IMG/VR virus record: IMGVR_UViG_3300002835_000027
Coordinates: 1 to 64,000 of that record
DNA: 64,000 bases
Strand: one strand, 5' to 3'
Source of the DNA: a virus
Shown here: piece by piece, positions 58,849 through 64,000 of the stretch
Layout: each line of letters starts with the position of its first letter
Numbering within the stretch: position 1 is the first letter of the stretch
Notes under the pieces: model-generated
Told to the model about the DNA's origin: nothing
Databases searched by the model: none
Seen by the model: the letters and a program-made list of their open reading frames with translations, nothing else
Position numbers and translations under genes: made by a program

Positions 58849-59460
58849 TTAAAATGATGGTAAAATGCCTTGTTTAAAAGAATATAAGTTAAACTTTTCA
58901 AATTCAACTGCGGAATGTTGTTCTAATAATGAAACTGTAACTGTTGTTATTATAGGAAATGGAACGCCACCTAATTGATCATCATTCGATTCGGCTAATG
59001 TTGGGATATAATCGACGTCATTAGGATATGACATACTAAAGTTTTCTAAGACTACCGGTATTTTTACCATATGGCCTCTATTTGTTTCTGAAGCATATGC
59101 GGAAAATAATAAAACTTCTGGTGGTGCACCTAACCAATTTTTTAACTGGTCGCCCATTGGGCCGCTAGTATCACCAAAATAAGCTTTAGTCCAAGCTCTT
59201 AGTGTTAATACTTTTTTTAAATTACGTCTAGCTTCTAATGCATTTCTAGATACTAATTTAATATCACCAAGATCGAATTTCCGACTAGGTGAATTTTCGT
59301 ACGGATGATAATTACCAATTAAATGAGTTGGATTTAATGTTCCGTAAATTGCTGAATTTTGCTCTGATATTGTAGGCATGGTATTAAAAACGACCAAGTC
59401 TTTACTAATAGTTCCTTCTAATCTTATTTTAAATTTATTATCTAATTCATCCGGGGTCAT
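58849..59460 (-). CDS. Conserved baseplate protein
   Basis: A 203-residue protein, first of the baseplate unit. T-M-P-T-I-S-E-Q-N-S-A-I-Y, S-R-K-F-D-L-G-D-I-K-L-V-S-R, L-R-A-W-T-K-A-Y-F-G, L-G-A-P-P-E-V-L-L-F-S-A-Y and I-P-V-V-L-E-N-F-S-M-S-Y-P-N-D-V-D-Y-I are motifs I recall from baseplate proteins of T4-like phages, where they link hub and tube. The A-P-P-x-V-L-x-F region and closing beta strands suggest a LysM- or tube-related fold. The precise T4 counterpart is not clear. Confidence 0.6.
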   Translation of the reverse strand: MTPDELDNKFKIRLEGTISKDLVVFNTMPTISEQNSAIYGTLNPTHLIGNYHPYENSPSRKFDLGDIKLVSRNALEARRNLKKVLTLRAWTKAYFGDTSGPMGDQLKNWLGAPPEVLLFSAYASETNRGHMVKIPVVLENFSMSYPNDVDYIPTLAESNDDQLGGVPFPIITTVTVSLLEQHSAVEFEKFNLYSFKQGILPSF

Positions 59461-59490
59461 TGATTTGCCTAAATTAATACATATAAAGTA

Positions 59491-59519
59491 TTGATTATTT
59501 ATGTTAAATCCGGTATAAT
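59491..59519 (+). promoter_or_regulatory. Early sigma70-type promoter for the gp55 gene
   Basis: TTGATT, 17-base spacer, TATAAT, 33 bases before the ATG of the late sigma gene. Its -35 hexamer overlaps the opposing late promoter of the baseplate unit by one base, and its spacer by seven. Confidence 0.85.
59496..59503 (-). promoter_or_regulatory. T4-type late promoter for the baseplate unit
   Basis: Read on the minus strand this is CATAAATAATC, 35 bases upstream of the first baseplate gene. It lies inside the early promoter of gp55 on the other strand. Confidence 0.7.
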
Positions 59520-59552
59520 CATTAAAATTTACGTTAATTCACGGAGTGAAAG

Positions 59553-60032
59553 ATGTCGAAAAAAAGAATACCAAGAAACTACTTAAGTAACGCCAATTTA
59601 TTGGAGCAGTTGGCTTTAAGTAGACAAAAGGGTGAAATGACCCACGAATTTTCAAAAATGATTATGTTATTATGTGAGCGGTATTCTAAAAAAAGCAACT
59701 TCGCACGGTACACATTTATTGCTGATATGCAAAGTTATGCTATATTAAATATTGTAAAAAATTGGAGATCATTTGATGAAGCTAGATTTGATAACCCATT
59801 TGCGTATTATACTCAAAATATACACTACTCATTTGTTCAATACCTTAATATGGAGAAGAAACATAGAAATATACGAGATAAACTTTTAGTGAATAATGGA
59901 TTAGATCCATCACATTCATTTTCTGCTGAATATGCTGAAAACGAAAACGTAGCATCAAACCCAGCATTATTATTTAATCCAGCCGAAATTATGTTCCAAG
60001 AACCCACTCCAGAAACCGACGATGACGAGTAA
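59553..60032 (+). CDS. 55: Late-transcription sigma factor (gp55-like)
   Basis: A 159-residue minimal sigma70-family factor that directs RNA polymerase to TATAAATA late promoters. It aligns with T4 gp55 (185 residues): S-N-A-N-L-L-E-Q-L matches N-N-K-E-L-L-Q-A-I, R-Y-S-K-K-S-N-F-A-R-Y-T matches R-F-N-F-S-G-Y-T, and N-P-F-A-Y-Y-T-Q-N-I-H-Y-S-F-V-Q matches N-P-H-A-Y-I-T-Q-A-C-F-N-A-F-V-Q, the region-2 helix. The acidic C-terminus (P-E-T-D-D-D-E) resembles the clamp-binding tail. The many matching late motifs in the window support the assignment. It leads the gp47/gp46 unit under an early promoter. Confidence 0.9.
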   Translation: MSKKRIPRNYLSNANLLEQLALSRQKGEMTHEFSKMIMLLCERYSKKSNFARYTFIADMQSYAILNIVKNWRSFDEARFDNPFAYYTQNIHYSFVQYLNMEKKHRNIRDKLLVNNGLDPSHSFSAEYAENENVASNPALLFNPAEIMFQEPTPETDDDE

Positions 60033-60044
60033 GTCAAAAACGAC

Positions 60045-61076
60045 ATGAAAACATTAAACAAATCATTAATGTTTACCGATATTCATTTTGGTAAAAAAAA
60101 TAACTCAGATCAACATAATTTACATTGTATTCAATTTATTGAATTTGTTTGTAATCATATTAAACAAAATCAAGATATTGATCATGTTATATTTTTAGGA
60201 GATTGGCATGAAAATAGATCGGCTATTAATGTATCTACTTTATATTATAGTTATAACGGCGCTAGTTTATTAAACGATTTAAATATTCCAATTTATTTTA
60301 TTATTGGAAATCATGACCTTTATACTAAACATAGTAGAGAAGTTCATTCATGCCATTGGTTTGATGAATTAACTAATTTTATAGTAATCGATCATCCTAC
60401 TGTAGTTGAAAATATAGGTAATGGGGCTTTATTAAGTCCGTTCTTATTTCATTATGAATATCCAACATTAAATGATTATAATGTTAAAAATGTCTATGGG
60501 CATTTTGAATTTTCCGGCTTTGTTGTAACTGGGGCGAGTACTAAATTCCAAGGCGGACCTGATCATACGGATTATAGTAAATTTAAACGCGTATTTTCAG
60601 GTCACTTTCATAAAAGACAAATAACTGATAATGTCATTTATATCGGAAATACATTTCCGATGGATTTTAGTGACGCTAATGATTTTGATCGAGGATTTGC
60701 AATTCACGATCATATTAATGATGATGTTAGTTTTATTAATTGGCCTGATTGTCCGAAATATATTAGTACCAATCTATCTACTATTATTGATAATCAAATA
60801 GAAATACCGGATGGTGCAAATATTAAATGTATAGCTGATATTACTATGGATTATAGTAAAATGATAGAATTTAAACGAACTATCATGGAAGTTTATAATT
60901 TAGCTGATATTGCTATAGAAGAACCACCAACTCAATTTTTTGCGGACGGAATTGAAGAAATTGAAGATACAAAAGTTATTTCAATAAATGATGCTATTGT
61001 TGATATGTTAAGTAAAAACATCGAATCGAACGGCATCGATAATAATCAATTAATCCAAATTTATATACAATTATGA
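60045..61076 (+). CDS. 47: Recombination nuclease subunit gp47 (SbcD/Mre11 type)
   Basis: A 343-residue calcineurin-like phosphoesterase. Metal-binding motifs are in order: T-D-I-H (D12, H14), L-G-D-W-H-E (51-56), I-G-N-H-D (87-91), Y-G-H-F (151-154) and S-G-H-F-H (185-189). This is the Mre11-type nuclease that with gp46 resects DNA ends for recombination-dependent replication. Length equals T4 gp47 (339). It is 12 bases after gp55 and overlaps gp46 by 4 bases (ATGA), as expected for a complex made in fixed ratio. Confidence 0.95.
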   Translation: MKTLNKSLMFTDIHFGKKNNSDQHNLHCIQFIEFVCNHIKQNQDIDHVIFLGDWHENRSAINVSTLYYSYNGASLLNDLNIPIYFIIGNHDLYTKHSREVHSCHWFDELTNFIVIDHPTVVENIGNGALLSPFLFHYEYPTLNDYNVKNVYGHFEFSGFVVTGASTKFQGGPDHTDYSKFKRVFSGHFHKRQITDNVIYIGNTFPMDFSDANDFDRGFAIHDHINDDVSFINWPDCPKYISTNLSTIIDNQIEIPDGANIKCIADITMDYSKMIEFKRTIMEVYNLADIAIEEPPTQFFADGIEEIEDTKVISINDAIVDMLSKNIESNGIDNNQLIQIYIQL

Positions 61077-62842
61077 TTACCTTTTTCGAATTAAATATTA
61101 GAAATTTTTTATCCTATGGAAATGTTCCCACTTCAGTTAATTTAAATCAAGGTGGTGTTGTTTTAATATCGGGAACAAACGGAGTAGGTAAAAGCTCCAT
61201 TATCGAAGCGTTAATATTTGCATTATATAATACAACTATGGCTGAAGGTAATGTTGATGATTTAGTAAATGATATTAATGGCCGAGATATGGAAGTCTCG
61301 GTTACTTTTCATAAACCAACTCAAGGTTATTATAAAGTAACACGAGCAAGAAAAGTTGGTAAATCAGCAAATGGAAATTTCGTTAAACTATATCATAATA
61401 AAACCGAATTAGTATTTGAAGATGATCATGAAATTTCATTAGATGGTACTAGAACGACTGATCAATTAATAATTACTGTATTAGGTATGACGTACGAAAT
61501 GTTTTCACGTATGATTGTAGTATCTGCTACTAATTCACCATTCCTTGATTTGCCCGTAACTGCGACCGGTAAATCATCACAAACTGGATTTATGGAACGG
61601 TTATTTGATTTACATATATTAGCAGAAAAAGCTCAAGTGTTAAAAGATCAAATTAAATTAAATGAAGTTGCAGTTAAACAACATATATCGAAAATTGATC
61701 AAATTAGACAAGAACAAAGTAGATTAAATCAGCAAATCGAAAATGCAAGAAATAAAGCAGAAAATCATGATTCTACAGTTAAACAAAATATATTTCATTA
61801 TAATGAACGTTTAGAAAAAATTAGCTGCATTAATATAGATCAGGAACGGGCATATTATGATCAAGTAAAAACTGCGAAGCTTGAAATTAATGAATTTAAA
61901 CAACAGCAAATTACATTATCTAATAGTTATACTAAACAAAATGCGATTAAAGATCAAAAAGAATCAGAATTAGTGAGCTTAAAAAATAGTAAATGCCCGT
62001 ATTGCGAACAACATTATCATAACGAAGAAAAAATTAATGAATGTACTATTAAGATAGATGAATGCAATCAGAATATTTTAGAAATGGTTGATTTTTTAGA
62101 TGAATTAGATAAATCAATCGAAGAGAAAATGTTGGAACATGATGATATATTATCTAAAATGTCGGTGAAAGAATTAGAAGCAATTTTAAATATTAAGCAC
62201 GAAATTGATACTATTAAAACTAAGATATCTGATTTAAAAGATAGTAAAAATGTTTATTTAGAACAGTTAACTGAATTAGAGCAAATCGAATTAGATCCGA
62301 TAGATACTGAAGGTTTAGATAAATTAAAGAATCTATCAGCGCATCAAGATTTTCTTTTAAAATTATTAACTAAAAAAGATAGTTTCGTAAGAAAGACTCT
62401 ATTAAATTCGAATTTAAAATATTTAAATAGTAGAGTTCAAAAATATCTACAAGATATGGGATTACCATTCTTAGTTGAATTTAATTCTGCTATGGCTGCA
62501 GAAATTAAAAAATTAGGTAGAAAAAGACCATTTGGTAAATTATCCAACGGTCAAAAATCTCGAGTTAATATAGCATTAACTTTAGCATTTAGAGATGTAC
62601 GACAAAAGATGAGTGCTCCAGTTAATGTGTTTATGTGCGATGAATGTTTAGATGTCGGTTTAGATGAAAGTGGTATTTCTGCAGCTATTTCGATTTTAAA
62701 GAAAAAAGCATACGAAGATAAAATTACAATCTATATTATTACTCATAGAGCGGAAACTAGTAATTTATTTGATCAAGTAATGCATATTACTATGGATAAT
62801 GATTTTAGTAAAATCGAGTATAAAAGCAATTTAATTGGCTAA
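61073..62842 (+). CDS. 46: Recombination ATPase subunit gp46 (SbcC/Rad50 type)
   Basis: A 589-residue SMC-like ATPase (T4 gp46 is 560). Walker A G-T-N-G-V-G-K-S-S is at 34-42; a long coiled coil spans about 185-435 with a zinc hook C-P-Y-C at 308-311; the ABC signature L-S-N-G-Q-K-S-R is near 490-497; Walker B V-F-M-C-D-E ends at E524; the H-loop I-I-T-H-R follows. All elements for ATP-driven DNA-end processing with gp47 are present. It is the last gene of the gp55-47-46 unit. Confidence 0.95.
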   Translation: MITFFELNIRNFLSYGNVPTSVNLNQGGVVLISGTNGVGKSSIIEALIFALYNTTMAEGNVDDLVNDINGRDMEVSVTFHKPTQGYYKVTRARKVGKSANGNFVKLYHNKTELVFEDDHEISLDGTRTTDQLIITVLGMTYEMFSRMIVVSATNSPFLDLPVTATGKSSQTGFMERLFDLHILAEKAQVLKDQIKLNEVAVKQHISKIDQIRQEQSRLNQQIENARNKAENHDSTVKQNIFHYNERLEKISCINIDQERAYYDQVKTAKLEINEFKQQQITLSNSYTKQNAIKDQKESELVSLKNSKCPYCEQHYHNEEKINECTIKIDECNQNILEMVDFLDELDKSIEEKMLEHDDILSKMSVKELEAILNIKHEIDTIKTKISDLKDSKNVYLEQLTELEQIELDPIDTEGLDKLKNLSAHQDFLLKLLTKKDSFVRKTLLNSNLKYLNSRVQKYLQDMGLPFLVEFNSAMAAEIKKLGRKRPFGKLSNGQKSRVNIALTLAFRDVRQKMSAPVNVFMCDECLDVGLDESGISAAISILKKKAYEDKITIYIITHRAETSNLFDQVMHITMDNDFSKIEYKSNLIG

Positions 62843-62863
62843 TATCCACCGGTCATATATTAT
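62835..62863 (+). promoter_or_regulatory. Possible early promoter for the RuvC-like gene
   Basis: TTGGCT, 17-base spacer, TATTAT, ending 30 bases before the ATG. Weaker than the others but with the same geometry; the -35 lies in the end of the gp46 gene. Confidence 0.4.
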
Positions 62864-62893
62864 ATTCTAAATATTAACATTTAGGATATAAGT

Positions 62894-63397
62894 ATGACCG
62901 TTTTTATAGGGATAGATCAATCATATACTAGTACTGGGTATTGCGTAATAAAAGATAATGATGTTTTAGATTTTGGTGTTTTTAAAACGTCGATCCATGA
63001 TGGTGATATTCACGATCGTGCAAATAATGTAGTAAATAGTATTACGTCATTATGTAATAATTATAATGATTTTAAATTTTCAATGGAGGGTTTATCCTTC
63101 GGTCAACGCGGTAGTGCGACTAGAGATTTAGCTGGTTTGCAATTTATTATTATCAATCATATACGGTTTCAGTTAAAAGTATTAGACATAAATATAATAT
63201 CTCCGAAATCGATCAAGAAATTTGCTACTGGTTCTGGTGGGAGTTCAAAAGTAAAAGTAACTAAAACGATGATGGTGCATTCGTTACCAGAAGAAATAAA
63301 AGCATTATTTAAAACGAAATATAAAACATCTACTGGATTATATGATGTAACTGATGCTTATTATCTGGCGAAGTATAATCAATCGATTTCAAAATAA
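62894..63397 (+). CDS. RuvC-like Holliday junction resolvase
   Basis: A 167-residue RNase H-fold nuclease. The acidic residues of the RuvC site are visible: F-I-G-I-D-Q-S (D8), F-S-M-E-G-L-S-F-G (E65) and L-Y-D-V-T-D-A-Y-Y-L-A (D151, D154). The G-S-G-G-S-S-K-V-K-V loop before the last motif is typical. It may replace the T4 gp49 (endonuclease VII) function of debranching DNA before packaging. Length equals that of bacterial RuvC (173). AGGAT precedes the ATG. Confidence 0.9.
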   Translation: MTVFIGIDQSYTSTGYCVIKDNDVLDFGVFKTSIHDGDIHDRANNVVNSITSLCNNYNDFKFSMEGLSFGQRGSATRDLAGLQFIIINHIRFQLKVLDINIISPKSIKKFATGSGGSSKVKVTKTMMVHSLPEEIKALFKTKYKTSTGLYDVTDAYYLAKYNQSISK

Positions 63398-63414
63398 AAC
63401 TAACAGGTATACCT

Positions 63415-63744
63415 ATGAATTTACATGAATTATTAAACGGCGGTACTATTAATCATACAACTGCAATGTATAATGATAAACCTAGAAATATGCATCCAGC
63501 TTATCCACAATCACAGACTGCAGAACCAAATCATCAAACTCAAAATACCAATCATCCGACTGAACAAGAAGATAAAGTAACAATGGATATTCCATTATTC
63601 ATTCGATTATTGGAATGGGCTAAAGAAGATTCGGAAACTGATATGGATTTGCATGAAGTAGCTGAGCGTATTACTAAACGTCAATCCGAATGTTTAACTA
63701 TGGATGATTACGATTCAATTATTATTCCGAAATCAAAAGACTAA
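63415..63744 (+). CDS. Conserved small phage protein, 109 residues
   Basis: The first half is disordered, rich in His, Asn, Gln and Pro (N-H-Q-T-Q-N-T-N-H-P-T). The second half has M-D-I-P-L-F-I-R-L-L-E-W-A-K-E-D and D-M-D-L-H-E-V-A-E-R-I-T, a pattern I recall from other phages as a conserved protein without assigned role. It lies 17 bases after the resolvase gene and overlaps the next gene start (TAATG), so it is co-translated with it. Confidence 0.6.
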   Translation: MNLHELLNGGTINHTTAMYNDKPRNMHPAYPQSQTAEPNHQTQNTNHPTEQEDKVTMDIPLFIRLLEWAKEDSETDMDLHEVAERITKRQSECLTMDDYDSIIIPKSKD

Positions 63745-64000
63745 TGACTATTTTATATCAATGCAATAAATGCAATAGACAAATCGATTTAATAACTACA
63801 GTTCCGGCTATGTATCGATGTGTTATTTCTGCTGATTGCAATGGTGAAATGTTCTTTATTAAGTATAATAAAAATATTAGTAGAGGGCAGGAGCCGCCGG
63901 CGACTGATTATATTGATTGGATTAAACAGGATCATATTTTTACCTTTAATCAAGTGAAACCAGTTAAAAATTGGCGAATAAAACATCAGTTAAATAATCA
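63744..64000 (+). CDS. Zinc-ribbon-like protein, cut by window end
   Basis: The frame starts at the ATG overlapping the previous stop and is open to the last base, giving 85 complete codons. Cysteines C-N-K-C at residues 7-10 and C-V-I-S-A-D-C at 26-32 form a probable zinc ribbon. The downstream part has D-W-I-K-Q-D-H-I-F-T-F and K-N-W-R-I-K. It is probably the start of a longer virion or nucleic-acid-binding protein; the rest lies outside the window. Confidence 0.55.
   Translation, partial: MTILYQCNKCNRQIDLITTVPAMYRCVISADCNGEMFFIKYNKNISRGQEPPATDYIDWIKQDHIFTFNQVKPVKNWRIKHQLNN

Noticed and set aside
1-64000. tRNA genes or CRISPR arrays
   Set aside because: All gaps are under 250 bases and none shows a cloverleaf with TTC-type T-loop or regularly spaced direct repeats. 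A dedicated scan (tRNAscan-SE) was not possible.

Overview
The window is a 64 kb piece of a large, AT-rich, T4-superfamily myovirus (contractile-tailed, lytic-type phage). T4-type head-tail, terminase, tail, replication, recombination and late-sigma genes are all present, and I see no integrase, repressor or bacterial housekeeping genes. Signal-peptide proteins, including a predicted outer-membrane beta-barrel, point to a Gram-negative host with an AT-rich genome. The exact host cannot be read from the sequence. Genes are tightly packed: no gap exceeds 300 bases, and the largest is the 248-base leader before the cell-wall hydrolase at 22.7 kb. I found no tRNA, rRNA or CRISPR array.

Layout. 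0-2.5 kb: neck proteins (gp13-, gp14- and gp15-like). 2.6-5.6 kb: an unusually long tail sheath gene on the minus strand. 5.7-10.4 kb: tail tube, tube-related baseplate protein, gp4-like head-completion nuclease, small and large terminase. 10.5-18.9 kb: a structural protein with a degenerate NlpC/P60-like domain, then six tandem fibre-type paralogues. 18.9-28.2 kb: metabolic and regulatory genes on both strands (zinc-ribbon proteins, glutamine amidotransferase, QueC, QueE, FolE, a SleB-type wall hydrolase, a miniature DnaE-like protein, a dCTP deaminase/dUTPase-fold protein). 28.2-47.8 kb: virion structural genes, among them an integrase-repeat protein and a 2,713-residue giant, interrupted by a minus-strand envelope cassette at 38.9-40.7 kb (membrane coiled-coil protein, beta-barrel, phosphate-binding-like periplasmic protein). 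47.8-55.1 kb: holin-like protein and a minus-strand replication block (RNase H/FEN, sliding clamp, DNA polymerase, DsbA-like protein). 55.2-59.5 kb: baseplate genes including a hub with three predicted peptidoglycan-hydrolase domains. 59.5-64 kb: late sigma factor gp55, gp47/gp46, RuvC-like resolvase and two small genes.

Regulation is readable. Structural genes repeatedly carry a T4-type late element (N)ATAAATA, often followed by T or TC, shortly upstream. The matching late sigma factor gp55 is encoded here. Early/replication/metabolic genes carry sigma70-like promoters with TATAAT boxes and exactly 17-base spacers. At 59.5 kb the early promoter of the gp55 gene overlaps an opposing late promoter.

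Most notable points: (1) the family-B DNA polymerase is split into a 139-residue N-terminal piece that carries exonuclease motif I and an 865-residue piece that carries everything else. They are separated by two unrelated genes, and each piece lies downstream of a good early promoter. (2) A 190-residue protein retains colinear palm/finger motifs of bacterial DnaE. (3) The phage carries a signal-peptide phosphate-binding-like protein overlapping a predicted outer-membrane barrel gene. (4) FolE, QueE, QueC and a stand-alone glutamine amidotransferase suggest 7-deazaguanine (perhaps dG+) DNA modification. QueD and the DNA transglycosylase DpdA are not in this window.
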